A stretch of 64,000 bases of DNA from Embiotoca jacksoni (lineage: Eukaryota > Chordata > Actinopteri > Embiotocidae): the NCBI GenBank assembly GCA_022577435.1, contig JAKOON010000012.1, positions 9,045,412-9,109,411 of the forward strand, read 5' to 3'. Of this stretch, positions 48,615-63,182 are shown one piece after another. The notes beneath the pieces were generated by a model that ran no database searches, was not told where the DNA came from, and was given only the letters and a program-made list of their open reading frames with translations. Positions within the stretch are counted from its first letter, which is position 1. Every line of letters starts with the position of its first letter. The position numbers and the translations under genes are program-made.

Positions 48615-49624
48615 TCCATCTAAACCAAGTGCGATCGAAGGACTTTCATTTATGCAACATATGATCTAAATCTTACTTTTCTTTTGGACATGGAGCCAGC
48701 AAAAATTTTTATTTGGCGGACTGCCGCATATATCTTGCACAAGAGGGGATGTTTTTTTGTATAATACCAAAAAAATACATAAAACTGAGGTGGAATAAAG
48801 TTTATATGTCTTTGTTCATTCATGAAATAATAAAGGAAGTGTTTTTGTTTTTTCCTGTTATTTCCGGTCAGAGATGAGAAGAGGGCAGCTGTGTGTGTTT
48901 GGCACTCTGGTATTTACTAGGTGATACAATATCCATCTTGTTTAGTGGAGGATTACTTTGTTTAGGTTGAGAAGACTGTGGTCCACAGGAGCAGCATCTG
49001 GCTCAGGAAACAGGGGGGAGCAGCTGGGGTCAGAGGGCACAACACCAGCGAACACCCATTTACATCTATGTGGAGGCCTGAGAGTAAGGTATTGTTCCAA
49101 GGGAGACACAGGGTTGTCTAAGCGGGAGATTATATGGTTTCTTCTTGAATCAAACATTTTACATTTTAGCCAAAGCGATGATCACTTTTACTGCATTTAA
49201 ACTGACTCAAAAATGCCCCCTCGATCATTTAAAACACTAAAAGTAAATATAAACTTGTATCACTTAAACTTCTCTATATCTGTATATAGAGTTGACAGAA
49301 GGAACAAAGAGCAGCTCAAGTCTCTTCAAGGTGAGCGTACCTGTTCAGCGGCCCTGTCCATGGTGCTGATATCAGCACGCTCCACTTTCTACCTGCTGCA
49401 CCTCACAGGTAAGCAGTCACATTTCAAACCACCTTCTCTGAATCTTTTTGCCCTCATCTGTGCTGTCACAGCACAAGAGGAGACAACCGGTATATTTTAA
49501 TTTGATGTTTGACTCAAGTTTGATGAGCTGTCCCTTAAAATAAAAAAAAAAAAATGCAATTAATGCAATTCAAGTTTTAACCCTGCACATAAATGTGTCC
49601 ATCCAAGTATTTTTTTAACCTTAC

Positions 49625-49910
49625 TTTAGCAGTGATGGAAATTAACTAATTTAATTTACTAAATATACTGTAATTAAGTATAAATTAGAGACAATCACAC
49701 TTAATTTGAGTATTTCAGCTTCTACTCCATTATTTTAATTTAGCAGCCGCACTTCTCAGATTAACCTCTGGCGTAAAAATCATATGATCAGTTTATAAAT
49801 TATGATACACTGCAACAGATGAAACAGTAACAATACGTTTTACTGCTTTTATTTGACAAAATGAGCTAAATACTTCCAGTACTGTGCCTTACTAGAGAGG
49901 CTTTCACAAA
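49625..49910 (+). repeat. Teleost dispersed repeat (family A), near-complete copy
   Basis: Contains GAGTATTTCAGCTTCTACTC, then CATATGATCAGTTTATAAAT and TATGATACACTGC in the order expected for the dispersed element that also left copies at 34.96 and 55.5 kb. Confidence 0.65.
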
Positions 49911-52900
49911 AGAAGTGTTTAGGGGGAGATGATATGTGACAAATGTCTGTTGAAAGTTAAGTTTTTTATGTTTCTTATATTATCCCCTGTTAATTCTGCT
50001 TTTACTTGCTGTATAATTAGGCTGTACTGAATCTCTGAGGGATCGGTAAAAGCCTGTTAGCCTCCTCCCTGCCTTTTACATATAAACTGAGCTTTATGGT
50101 TGCATGTCTTTCACCAAAGTGTTTTAATTGTGCATTAAAAGTGAGTCCCCATTCGAGCCAGACTTGTGCCAGGGATGCTGTCATTGTCGGCCTGTTACAC
50201 TCCGAGATCACCAGGACACCACATCATTCCACATTTTCAAAAGCAATAATACAAAAACTAGTGTGGGCCCACTCTACATTTACATTTCTCTGCACATTTC
50301 TCTGTAGAGTTCAACTCTTTGCTGCTGAACTTACTCAGAGAAAACACAGCTGCTTCTCGAGAATATGATGTCATCATGGGACAACTCCTCCAGTGTTGAT
50401 CTTTAATAAAGACGAAACCTTCATCAGTCACTTACAGACTGTCATGCCGGGGCAATTACATGTACATAAAAAGGAGATAAACAGCACTGATCGTTTGTCG
50501 ATGTGATTTACTGTACAGTGCCTCGACCCAGCCTGGAGCGTTGGCAAGTAACAGATGAAGAACATCTTTGTCCTTATCGATGAGCAGTCAGTGGGTGTTA
50601 TGATGAAGTCAAATGTATATTACTGACTCATGCAACTTGACACACCAGTCTTGAGTGACCCCAGAGCGTCATTAACAGCCCCTCCCCAAGGTCACATCAA
50701 GGCAGACACAACTCAGGCTTTCACTCACTGAGTCAGAGCCAGATCCTCAGAGACCTGTCTATTTTCACTGCTCGGGCTTTGGAAGGCAGCGTTTCACTAT
50801 CAGCCTTCTCATATCTATTGAAATAACAAACCACAGTCCTCCACATGTACAAGGCTCCCACAATTGACAGTGATATTCATGTTCACTCCATTAAAGTTTA
50901 ACCGCAACGAGTCCAGTGCCAGCTCGCCAAGATGGATCATCTGCACAGGATGAGAAAAGACAGAGGTGCGCTCTTCAAAGAGCAGCTCCAGATAACTCTA
51001 ATCAAACCCCGGGATTAACAAGGTCAAGAAGCAGGGTTGGATGACAGCATTTTTTCCTCAGCAATAGTCTCCAAATACCCCATTCTGTACAAAAATCCAG
51101 ACATCATATCAGTGTTTTCTTTTCTGGTAGCTGAGTTCCAGTGGTGGTGAGAGAGGATTTTGGGTGTTCAATTGGGAAGTGATGATGAAAACAACCCTTT
51201 ATAATCTGTCTGGACACATAAGAGCCAGGACTCCTGAAGTTAGCTGTAAAAGAAAGCCTTTGAAAACTGAGTGCTTTGATGTTGCATGTTCTAATCGTGG
51301 CTCTCGTCTGTATTCCTGAAGCAGAGTACAATTTAACTTTGTCTGCGAAAATGCAGCGAAACCGGCCCACTGCTGAAGTCTCATCTCATAAAACGTATTG
51401 ATTTTTGTGGAATGATAGGCTGAGTTTGTGCATGAAGAGGTGCACATGTGCATGTGCACGTGTGTGAATGTAATAGATGTTCTGTTAAATCTATTCATGT
51501 GATCCTAATGACTCTGTGGGACATCAGACAGCTCTACTGCACAATGACACCTTATTAGCCACTAAGAACCAACAAACGTCCAGTATGTTTTCACAGCTTG
51601 GAGGCTCGGGGTGATGTGGGGTCTGTGGAAGAACTGGCATCCCAGCAGTATAATCTCTGTTTAAAACATACCACACACATACACACTTTAGACACATGCA
51701 CACACACTAGACAAACAGAAACCCTCCTCCAAGGGTTTGAGGAAGAGTTTCATTGGCCAAACTTTACTTACAAAACAACAACACAATATATAGTCAATAC
51801 AGAGGAAAAATAAGCTTAGGGTTTCATGGATTTCTGCATTTAATGGGTATATCCTAATTTTTTTTGTCAAAGAGGACCGTAAGATGAATACAGTGTCATA
51901 TATTTTGTGCTCTTGCCTCGGCTAAAACTTTTACCTCAGTGCTCCTGAGCCATCGCCTCTGTTTATTTTAAAGCACGCTGCCACCCAGCAGACCACACAC
52001 ACATTCAGCCAGGCTACCGTAGCACGGAGACCAGAGCACTGACCCATGCAATGAAAATATCTGTTCACAGACTTACAGTAGCTTTATCATCCTTTGCCTG
52101 GACTATAAGAGTTTGACAGGTGCAGCTGAGTTTAGAAATACTGTGTCTGTGTAGATGGTTCCCAGTTTATTACATACTCCCAGATACAATTTATGTAGTT
52201 TATCACAATAACCCTACAATGATGCAAACATTTATGATAATGTTTTAAAGTTTGTGGTGCTTTGAATTACATTGTGTCACACTAAGAGGTTCGTAATAAT
52301 GTATTCACTTTATTGATGTTATTGAAGGTAGAGTGATGTGAATTTTACAATGAAAAAAATTGTCTTGACTTTGAAAATGAAAGGAAATATGTTGAGATTG
52401 AACCAACCAAATTGAATTAATCTAATTTGAGGTGTTCACTACACATACAAACAAATCTTTACCATCAAATTGTCAAAGTGAACTGACATCACTGATTCCC
52501 CATTGTCAGTGAACTAATAAGTCGTTTTTAGCAGTGGTGCTTCCCTCACTGGTGACAGAGATCACTTCCGTCACAGTCGGTGTAAGAACACCAATGTGTT
52601 CCCCACCATTGTACATAAGTACATTTGAAGGGTGATGTGATCACTGCTGATGTAAACACAGATATACTATTGAACATTTGTGTGACCACTTAGCCAGGGG
52701 AAAAATTAACAGACTAAATATACAGTACAGTCAGTGAATTTGAAACTTTGAAATAAACTGAGTTCGAATCAGTAAAGTGAGTCATAACTTTCACCACTAA
52801 AGACAGTGTTTAGAGTGAGCTCTATTCAGGATCAAGCTGAGACTCACCACTGTAAACAAGAGCACTGTAATATTCAAGCATTTATTATGCAATACAAGAA

Positions 52901-53827
52901 AGGTTCCAATCCCAGGATCCTAAACTTGGGTCAGTTTATTTTATGCTTCTAAATTTGGCAGCATTTCACTAATTGTGCACACAATATCACCATTTTATTC
53001 ATGATAACAACTCCTTATCATAAACGGAGTGTGGCCAAGTGGGAGCCCTGTAGAGCACAACGTAAACCCCAATAACAATGCTGCAACAATACAATGAAAT
53101 TTGTGTTGATGAATCTGTTGTTCAGGTGCATGCTGGAAGGTTCCTTTGTGATTTTACAATTTAGATTCCTGCAACTGTACATTTTAGGTTAATCTTCAGT
53201 AGGATTTTTTTTTTTTATATTTATAATGTGCCACCTATTTAATTCAATCCATTTATATATACACTTTTGGTAAAAAAAAAACAACAACAAAACAACATAA
53301 ATGAATGAATTAATAATTTTATATGTTTTGAATAACAAAATATAAATTAAACTAACAGAACAGGGTTATTTGTTTTGATACCAAATATACTGCAGAGATG
53401 TAGAAGGAAGTCTTCCTACACTAAACGGCATGTTAGATGGGAAAAGTTGGTGAACACAGTGGAGATCATTGCTGCAAATACAGTATTGTTTATGAGCAGT
53501 GTTTAAAGGTTATTTCAGCCAAATAACAGAAACACTTGGTGGGAGATAACCACACAAGGAATTTTGGTTTCATGCACTTAAGTTTGAGGTATCTGTTTCT
53601 GTGAAATCTGTCGCCACCCTGTTTCAGTGGAATTCCATTTGTGGTGATCATAACATTGAAAAATAACATTCATGAAACGCAACAGCAGCATGTCTTTCCA
53701 GAAACAATGCTCCAATTACCCTCGATAATCCACAGACCTCGCTGTCAACAGTTTTTATTGGACCTATTTTATGGTGATGAAAGAGTCCAAAAAGGTTACA
53801 AATCCTCAGTTGAATTTGTGTTCATAA

Positions 53828-53870
53828 TAAAAAAAAAATTAAAAAAAAAAAATTAAAAAAAAAAAAAAAT
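53828..53870 (+). repeat. A-rich low-complexity tract
   Basis: Three A runs separated by TT. No retroposon body was recognised upstream. Confidence 0.9.
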
Positions 53871-54534
53871 CCTGATTTTAAATTACATGTATTCAAATAA
53901 ACAATGTGAGACAATTCACACATAATACAGCAACACAGGCAACTCTTAGTGGGGTTTTTAACCTTTTCCTTCTTGTAAAGGTCTTACAGTAAATAAGGGT
54001 GGAATGGACTGAGTATTTTTATAAGAGCTTTGATGGTTCTTCTTTTATTATCATCCTGAGCATAACTGACTTGGCAAAGACCACCTTTGGCTGGAATGCT
54101 ATCACTCATGCTCTCAATATTATGAAATAATAGCAGAAAAAAACTGAAATGCAACAGCACTGTCTTTATCTTTATCCGTGGCTCACAGCCCAGTGAAATA
54201 ACCCAGGCAGAGCGCAGGCTGGAAAGCAGAGTATGCATGCCATGTCACATAGACTTATGTAAGTGATGAGCATAATGTCAGTAGTCCAGTGTGGTTCTTT
54301 GCTCAAACCACACGTGCTGCGAGAACTCCCACCACAGCCCCTGTTAATAAGGACTCTATGAGGAGCGGGGAGGTCAAACAGAGTGCTCCAGCTGCACATG
54401 AGGATGAGTAGTGTACAGAGGGATGATGGGCAGAGGTGTGGGGGTGGGGTGAAGTACCTGGGGAGTGATCAGGACAGAAGAGACTCCCATCCACTGCCAA
54501 AAACAACAGAGGAGGAGTGTGAAGGATCATGTCA

Positions 54535-54750
<216 letters not shown>

Positions 54751-55519
54751 GAGAGATAGAGAGATAGAGAGGTATTTACCCTTTCCACAATCTCTTTATC
54801 AGGATCCCTTTTTCAACCCATATACCACAAATAAATTCAAAGACTGAGGTAGTACCAACACCAACTCTCTCCTCCGAACCGCAGCTGTGTTCCCATCTCC
54901 CCCAGATTTCTGCTCACCTCTGCTCCTCCCAGTGTGTCAGTTAGAGGCGACCTCCTCCTCCTCCTTCTTCAGTCAGACCAATCTGTCAGGACACAATAGG
55001 CTACCTCTCCAGCTATGTTGTTTTTGGAATGGGAACCCTTCAGCCCTGCTTGTTCTCCCCCTCAGTTGACAGAAATTAGCCGAGAAGACACTCTCCTTTG
55101 ATGGATTTATCGCCCCCTCCCTTATCTCAGCTGACTGTAGATTTTATGTTTTGTTTTTTCGGTCTCACTATGTTGTTTACTTTAACATTAATGTGGAAGT
55201 TGTGCAATCACGGCCACCGAGCTCTTCTCAAGATGTGACGTTTTCAGACCAGACTTTCGTTTCGTTCGTCACATATTGGCTCTTTTCTCCACAGTAGATG
55301 ACCAACAGAGCTGTCATGGCAGAGTGAAGGTGGACTGTCTGAGCTGTATCCTAACACTGAGTGGTTGAGTCTGTCAAAGACATTACTGCTTGTTGTGAAG
55401 TGTAGGCACCTGCAGCTTATGGCTGCTCTCACCATCTGCTGAAAATTCTTAAAGTAAGAGCAGGGAATGAGTCTATAATACAAGCGGCAGTGCTTGTGGT
55501 GATGTTGGGAACTCTACAG

Positions 55520-56010
55520 TGGTAGAAAGCAGCTAAGTGCAATGTTGAGATACTTTTTGCCACTGTATAATTCTAGTTTATTATATTTCTGCTCCAACAT
55601 ATTCATTTAATGGCTATTGTTACTTTCACGATTACAATCCTTGTCATATATCAGGTGCACTCAGAATTGCAATAACCTAAAGGTGCAACACAAGCAAAGT
55701 TTGATAGATTGATTAATGTTAGTAGTTAGCGGTTACACCAAATTGTAATCCGATCTTTTCAGATTTAAATATACATTTGAGTTCAGAAAAACAGCAACCA
55801 GCTGTAACAATAAAATATCACTGCTCCTTTTTCCCATAATTATTAATGATCTAATAATAGGAACCATTTTCCTGCTGAAGAAGTTCTTTTGATTTGAAGT
55901 ACATTTTGCAGATAATGCTTCTGTACTCGTGATTTTAAATGCACGACATTTACATGAATAAAAGTGCTCATTAATTTAATTAAGTAAATTACCACCACTG
56001 GTACTCTTAA
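55520..56010 (+). repeat. Teleost dispersed repeat (family A), degraded full-length copy
   Basis: Starts with CAGTGGTAGAAAGCAGCTAA and ends with TTACCACCACTGG. The interior keeps TACTTTTTG, TTTCTGCTCCAACA, TTGAAGTACATTTTGCAG and TACATGAATAAAAGTGC in the expected order. Confidence 0.6.
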
Positions 56011-57416
56011 AGCATTTAGGGTAATACTATACATAATCTAAGAGTGGATAATGACAGTTACTAAAGAGAACAACTTCAGATTTGATTGGATCCTTATTAG
56101 AGCTTATGTCGTAATAATGGTGCCCCTTTTAAGAAATAAAAAACATTGCCAGAGTTTTAGTAGTGAAGTGCTCATTATCTAAATGTTGTGCTGCAGTCCT
56201 GCACATTCCCATGTCTCCTTTTCAGCTCTCCTCCATCTGGTTTTTAGATTATTGACGGACTGGGAGTGTCATGGTTGGTACATTAGACCTGTCAGCAGAC
56301 GCACTCTTTGCACCTCCTCCACACTATCATGGTACACCTGATGAAACATCTTACTGCGAGATAGCATGTGATCACATCAACACAAATAAATCTGTACTAA
56401 CACGGGGGAACTGGAGAAACTCTCTGCCATCATTCCACTGAAGGCAATGTAACCTCGGTAAATCAAGGACTTTGTTGTGATCTTAGGTGCAGATGCGACT
56501 GTTTAGGAAAACATGCCGGGCTTATTTGTGTCTTCTAATTTTCCTTAATCTTTATCGCAATGTTCTGCCATGACGAAACTCGGTTTGTGTGAGGTTAGTT
56601 GATGGAAAAAGTGAGAGTGAGAGCAAAGCGAGGTGTCCAAGGATGTGGATGAGGTGATTACTCACAAAGCTGCTCTGAACGCTGCCAAACACTTCAGGTT
56701 GTTGTTTTTTTCTTCTCTATGAGTCATTTGGTTATAGAGCTTCCTCCTTCCCACTGGTGGTCATGGGAAGAGTCTCCAAACAGGCTGTTAGTCAGAAGAA
56801 AGGCATTGATCTGTGGGCAACAATCGACACTTCATAACATTTTTCTGCTAAAACTGGAAACTACAAACCTTTACAGGTACGCAGAACTACAACTCTCTCA
56901 AAATTTTTGGTGATTGGGATTTTCAAACAGGAAGAAAATCAACCAGAATCCAGAATTTATTTCAACAATCTGGATCCCGAATTTTTTTTTTTTAAATTTT
57001 GGACATTGTTTGTTTAAATTTAATTGATCCAAAAGTTCAGTTTAAAAAAAAAAGAAAGAAGCTGTTTCAGTGCAGACAGCTGATTTGTACCTTATATTAC
57101 TGTTAAACCTAAATCGAGTCAATACAATCCTGACTTTCAGCCAGAATTTAACTGTTGGTGTTGTGGTCGTGTTTCCTTCTCTTAATATATGTAGTGCAAC
57201 TATGGTGCTGGTTGCTGTGGTCACAGCATTTAATCCTTCACTGAGTGACTAAAACACCAGTGATAAATGATGTGCAGCCACAGAAACTGTAAACTCGTGT
57301 TTTTTTTCGGACTTTTTCTAATTGCTGAACTTTCTCCTCTTTCACATCATCTATTACCAAATTATTATAGTCGAATCTGAAAGTGGTGGAAGGTGGAAGA
57401 CGGTGGGTGATGCAGT

Positions 57417-57447
<31 letters not shown>

Positions 57448-57453
57448 GGGGGG
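57417..57453 (+). repeat. (GT)7 followed by a 23-bp G run
   Basis: A GT tract immediately followed by 23 consecutive G, which can form a G-quadruplex. G runs of this length are error-prone in assembly. Confidence 0.9.
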
Positions 57454-58594
57454 ACACCACCACTACCTTTGCAGCATGCATAAATCACCAGGCTAATAAA
57501 TTGAAAGCTAAATGACTTCTTGCCCTCTACATATATCACGGAGGCAAACCAAACGAAGCCTTATATACCCTGGAGGACAGAGGAATGCTTCTGTTCATAA
57601 CAGTGATTTGTGGATGGCTCCTGTGGCTGTTGCTTCAGAAATCAGAGTCAAACTGTTTGGACTCTGAGCATTCTTACGACTAGCAGGTTTACATATATCA
57701 GATGGATATCAGTTGAAATAAAAACGATTAATTTTTTTTTGCAAATAATACAAAATGTTTCCAGCTCTGCTGTATCGTTCACCTTTGACAAGACACAAAT
57801 ATACTTTTTATATCTACCAAATACTTTTTGACAACAACTATCGTCAAATTTTCAAACAACATATAGACAATATAGTGTAATAATGCAACATTGTTCACAC
57901 TTTATTTGTTTCTCTTTCACATTTTTGCAGAGTTCAAGGAAACCATAGTTTTTTGTTATTGATATGTGAGATTTCCTCAATTTTAAAGTTTTTCAATAAA
58001 TTGAAGACTGTTGAAGATGTCCCACGCTTACTGTAAACACCAATTCAAACAACAACCCATACAAACATGTTTGGAGCCACTGAAACACACATACCGGCAG
58101 ACACAAGCTAACCCCTCCACACACGCACTTAAATGTCAGAGGTCAGCAATTAGGTTCAACCATGTGCCATTTGGAATTGTTCAATGAAGGGACAACATAG
58201 ATTTACTAGCATGGTTGAGGCAGAAATCTACTGTGTGTTATTTGTTAGAGTATTTTATTTCATGTTAAGGTTTTTGTTGAAGGCAGATACAATTTTTCCA
58301 ATGGTAGGTGGGGACTAACAGAGATATAATATTTTTGAGATGCACATTAATGGCAAATATTAAATGTTACAGTCATATTTAATGGAGTTCATTCAAGCCT
58401 TGTGTAAACTTTGTGATGCGAACTGCACTTCAACCCCTTAGTCATCCCAAGCTGTATTCATCATTTTCTTGTGTATATAGTTTGTGTGTGTTTGTATTTA
58501 TTCATTGGTCTTACTTTTTTTTTCTAAAAAATGATTTTATTGTATACGTATTTGTAATTTTTCCTTTTGTGTGCACTTTTTTTTTTTTTCTTAA

Positions 58595-58665
58595 CTGTGT
58601 TTCTATGCTGCTGTGACAAGTAAATGTCCACAATGGGATTAAGAAAGTCTAAAGTTTAAAGTTTA
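58595..58665 (+). repeat. LINE 3'-tail-like fragment
   Basis: ATGCTGCTGTGACAAGTAAA then TGTCCACAATGGGATTAAGAA, then repeated TCTAAAGTTTA units. It resembles the degraded 3' end shared by several fish LINE families (a 'TTTCCCC...GGGATCAATAAAGT' type tail). Confidence 0.5.
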
Positions 58666-59079
58666 AGTCTAAGTCTATTGTACGGCATAATATTTTTGCA
58701 ATTCCACAGGCCTCTTTTTTCCCACCACTTTATATGCTACGTGAGGCATGTTTAAACATGTTAGTTGTGGTTTGTACTCATTTGTTAATCGATATTTTCA
58801 AACATACATTCATTGTTTTCTCTTTGTTCCATTCATCTGAAAAGTTTTCAGTATCCTTGTAGCACATTAATGCCCAAAGGCAACAAACCAATATCTGGAG
58901 AGGGATTTTTTTACTTTTCTTTAATGCTGAAAATGTTATCATAAATAAACCTTCGTGCAATAGAGGGTTACCTTATTGTTATTTATTTATGAAAAATAAA
59001 TTGTTTGAAATTACATCAGACCAAACACAAATGAACAGCTGAGGACTAGCACTGAAACCACCCTGCTCTCAATACAATG

Positions 59080-59093
59080 GCGCCACCTACTGG
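59080..59093 (-). promoter_or_regulatory. CTCF core motif, perfect match
   Basis: The reverse complement CCAGTAGGTGGCGC matches CCASYAGRKGGCR exactly. It lies between twist1 and macc1. Confidence 0.35.
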
Positions 59094-59629
59094 ACTGAAA
59101 GCGTCGGGCTCTGTGACGTTTGAGGATGAATTTTGAGTATAACGGTGTAAAAAAAAGGTGTGCCATGTAGACTGAAACTATTTTTAAGTCTGCATAGTAA
59201 GAATGATTTAATATTCAAAATAACTATGAATCCAGGGGCCATCACAGCAAAAGCAATGTGTCAATAGTGAGTTCATTACAGTTGTGATAATAGGAAACAT
59301 GCTGTGAGCCATCATAGGAAAGGAAAACGGAACTGTACCTGAAACAGTCAAGTTAAAACAGGCAGCATCATCTGTGCATCATTAAAGTTGATGTTGAAAA
59401 GAGCAATGCAGTAATAGAGTTATGGATAGAGAAGAAACAACAATTTCAACTTTATATTTCTTCTAAGAAATAGGATTTTATTATTCGGCTGTTTTTTAAT
59501 TTCGAATGTTAAATTTAGAAGCAGGACTTGCTGTCGGTTCAGATTTGGCAGTAGTATGAGTGACAGGGACAACTTACTATGTTAAATGTCGTGATTTACT
59601 TTTGTAGTTTGGTTTTCCTGTTTTATTTT

Positions 59630-59935
59630 GTAATCACTCCCCCCCCCCACGCCTGTATTTTAGTGAATTTACTTCCTGCTTCTGTGTCTTTTCCCACCAA
59701 TTTTCAATCCCACCAGTGTATCTATAAACTCCTGCCTCCCCTCCTGTTTGTCATTTGTCATTGCCTTGTCAGGTGACAGCACCGGTTTCCCGCCCTCTTT
59801 CCAAACTTTTCCTGTGGACTTCAGGTTTTTGCATTTTTGCCAGCTCCCTGTGTTTTTGTAACAGTGTATCAGTGTTTGTAAGTAAAGCTCGCTTTTGTTT
59901 CTTCTTTCCACCTCCTGTGTGCTGTGTTCAGGTCC
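59630..59935 (+). repeat. Possible teleost repeat with C run
   Basis: A C run (59639-59648), then pyrimidine-rich sequence ending with GTAAGTAAAGCTCGCTTTTG and TGTGTGCTGTGTTCAGGTCC, phrases I associate with the 3' ends of fish dispersed elements. Confidence 0.35.
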
Positions 59936-62788
59936 TCTCCATTTATGAAAATATGACAGTTCATGTTTTGATGTCTAATGAGGAACTTGGTTGACTGAGA
60001 GCTGAGTGAAACGGCAGCAGTCTGGAAAAGCCCTGGATGAGTTCATGACTCCCTGTTTTGATGAGACTGAGATCTGTCCGTCCCAGTTTCAGAGAAGTTG
60101 CAAACATGAAAAGCCTCTTAACAGGCAACAATATTAATATAATTAAACTGTTATCTCCGCTCTCACACTGCTGCTATAAAAGGCTCCCAAAACAAAAGTG
60201 GTCACATTTCATCAGTCACAAAGTTTAACACCTCACTGCATCTGAAAAATGAGGCCTTCGAAAGGCAGAGGCCATTTTAAAATGACATGCCTCACAGTTT
60301 TTATTTCCTTTACTGTAACACTGTCAGTATATTACACCATTTATTGTTCCCACGTACACACGTGCATAAGGACAGTAAATACTCACATTTATTTTATAAG
60401 AATAAAACATCTGTCAGTATCTTCACATTATGGTCATTATCTAGTGTGTTAGCAGCTACAGGAATCATGTTTAGTATGGATGTTTTATTATAACTCCTTT
60501 TATTTCTTATCTTTGGTAAACCATATGTTTAAACCAGAGAATCAAGTAAATAATCTGACAGAGAATCTTCTCTCTGAGCTAACCCTCAGCCATAATGACA
60601 GAACAGTGAACCATTGTCCTGTTTCCTAATGAAGGATGGAGTGAGCACAGACCAGAGCTCCACAAAGACCAGCGGCACTTCAGCTTTCTAGTCTTATATG
60701 ACCAATATAAATGTGGCAAATTTAAATTGTACTTTTCAATATTTGAAACTAAAGTGTATTTGTGTAATTTGTCTCTGGAGTCGGTGAGTTACAGTTATAG
60801 TTTGGACATTCTTTAGCCTGCATATTTTACTGCTGCTCTTCATATGTGGAGGTGTATTTTTTATTTTTTTTGGAAAAAATGTCCCACTATAGTTCTTTTC
60901 AACAAGTATAATATGTATAATATTAAATCAGTTGATGATGCAGTTTCCTGATTTTACTAACTGAAAACAGACCACAAACCGCTGACCTGTAAAATAATTT
61001 TTATTCGATGTATAGTTAATATTTAATTTCACTGATTTTGTCCTAGATGTTCCTTGTAACGTAAGTTGTACTTAATTGCCCTATTCTGTTTCAACAACAA
61101 CAAAAAAATGTTTTAACTTCATTCAATCCCCGTCACCTTGGAAATTTGATTTACTTTTCCTGCGGTGCCTTTAGTGAGCCAAAGTAGTCAGTTCAGCAAT
61201 CTGTGCTCTCTGTTTGAAGGAGAGCCAGCTCACAATGCTCTCGGTTGAAACTAGCTTAAATAAACAGTGTAGGGAAAAGTAAACAGTCAAGAGAAAATCA
61301 ATGGAAAACACTTCAGGGAGAAGTCACTGGTTTAAATGGTGTGATTCATCTTTACTACAATTGTAGGGAAAAATGCAAAATCAACCACATAAGCGGTTAC
61401 TGTGAGTGTCTAGTCAGTCGCTAGTATTTAAGAATACTGAAAGGCAAACTGATCGAATAAAATAGTGTTACATTTTATATTTATTCATATCTCATGCAAC
61501 ACATTTACACATACGTGTTAAATCTGAAAATTCAGACTGAAGGCGCTACGTACTGTACATGGCACCAAACTGAGGTTTCCATTCAATAATAAAAACATTA
61601 TATAACGCAATGAATGTGTAATGATTACATTGTATACTTTATTAAATGACCTGTTTTGTGCATAATCTAAAACATTACAGTATAAAAATAGCACAAATAT
61701 TTAAGAAAACACCTGTTTATAACACATGTAGCTTTGTTAACACTTAACGAGAACAGACTGACGTGAAACCTGTCATGAACATGGAGTCTTTATGTAGATT
61801 ATGACTGTTTTTATCAGTATTAGTCATTTAGGTTCTTTTTTTTTTTACAGCAAAGTTAACCTTGTTTGAGATGTCTGTGTTATGACAGCTTGACATTAAC
61901 CAAGGCAACATAACCTGTCAATTTCCTGATGACAACTAACCCTTAACTTAACTGTTAAACCTAACTATTTTTAATGAATATTTTCTTTGACATCAGCATC
62001 AGTGGGACAAGTTAGAGTTGCATGTTTTTAACCGGTTGTTTCACCTTTTCATTAAATTTGACCTAATTGACTAAATGACTCAGTCATACACATTCATAAG
62101 GAGTGGTTCATGTTCATGACAGGTGTTGTGTCAGTCTTATGAACATCCTTTAAGTGTTACTGTAGCCTTAGTGGATTTCTTTTCTATTGTCAAATTTCAC
62201 TTTGGTAGAACATTTTCAGTTTCACCACACAAACCTCAACGGATAATAAAGATTAATGGACTGTCAGCACTGCAACCCTGGAGATTTTTTTTAGAAACAA
62301 TGTTCACATTCATCATTTTCCTGACTGGCCATTGAACTACTTACAGTTTGTTAGAGAAATAAAGGTAGAAAATTCACTGATACAAACATTCAATGGAGCC
62401 ATAAAGATCCTGATAAAATACAGTCATTGATTTGAATAACGTAATTTAAGAAAAATAATTAAATCTGCTCCTTTGAAAAGGTGTAGGAACAGCACATGTA
62501 CTGGGAATATGATTGATGATGATAAGAATAATCTGTGTTGTGTAGTATTAGCTTTCTGTTAAAACATAAAGGAATAAAAGATTAAAACAATTGTCAACAT
62601 ACACCAGATGTGATAATTGATACCCAGGACAGCTGATGTCAGTCAGGTATTACTGACCTCATAAACATGAGACTGGAAATGTTCTACCGAAATGAAAATG
62701 TATTTGAAGGCTATATCATATTTTCACAGACAGTTTTCCTTAACAGCTCACTGATTGTGAGAAAGGTAGTGCATGTTCCTGATTGAAC

Positions 62789-62794
62789 TTTATT
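62789..62794 (-). terminator. macc1 poly(A) signal AATAAA
   Basis: The first AATAAA on the - strand after the stop codon, giving a 3' UTR of about 200 nt. Confidence 0.55.
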
Positions 62795-62978
62795 AAAAAC
62801 GTCTTCTAATGCGTTGTGTACAACTTGAGCATCGAGTCACGCAAGAAGAGCTGTCAGACAACAGAGAAAGCAATATAAGATGATAATTCAAACCTTAAGA
62901 CTTAAGACCAAAATCGTCATTCTGTTGTTCCATTTGCAGAAAGGCTGTCTCTGTCGCCGGGGTGAGTTTGTAAATGTT

Positions 62979-63182
62979 TCAGGGTTTTGGGTGAATCGAG
63001 GCTCGAAAGATATCGAGGCAGTTCACCGTGATGAGCGCACCAGTCAGGTGCCTCCACTGTCTGGTGGCCGGGTTTTTCATTTTGTCCAGGACCAGGTGCA
63101 GATCCTGGATCATGTCCTTGTAACTGTCTCCATAACGCAGACTCCAGGAGTGCAGGAAGTCATAGGCAGGCTTCCACATCGA
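62979..63182 (-). CDS. macc1: macc1 last coding exon
   Basis: The acceptor is TTGTGTTTCAG. It encodes SMWKPAYDFLHSW to the stop codon (67 aa), completing the second death domain. Confidence 0.85.
   Translation of the reverse strand, partial: SMWKPAYDFLHSWSLRYGDSYKDMIQDLHLVLDKMKNPATRQWRHLTGALITVNCLDIFRASIHPKP

Larger units (their letters stand above)
48112..54534. other. Desert between twist1 and macc1, part 1
   Basis: Contains the perfect inverted repeat at 48581-48614, a family-A repeat (about 49625-49910) and an A-rich tract (53828-53870). The patch at 48955-49165 is less A/T-rich and may be a conserved element. No sign of ferd3l, a small bHLH gene that lies next to TWIST1 in human. Confidence 0.5.
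54751..62760. other. Desert between twist1 and macc1, part 2
   Basis: Contains a degraded family-A repeat (about 55520-56010), a G run (57431-57453), a LINE-tail-like motif (58595-58665), a CTCF-like motif (59080-59093) and another possible repeat (59630-59935). No exon of polr1f or tmem196 was recognised. Confidence 0.5.

Noticed and set aside
48942..49200. Open frames on both strands about 1 kb upstream of twist1, considered as a ferd3l remnant
   Set aside because: No bHLH signature (no RERKR basic region or helix pattern). The segment may be a conserved non-coding element instead.
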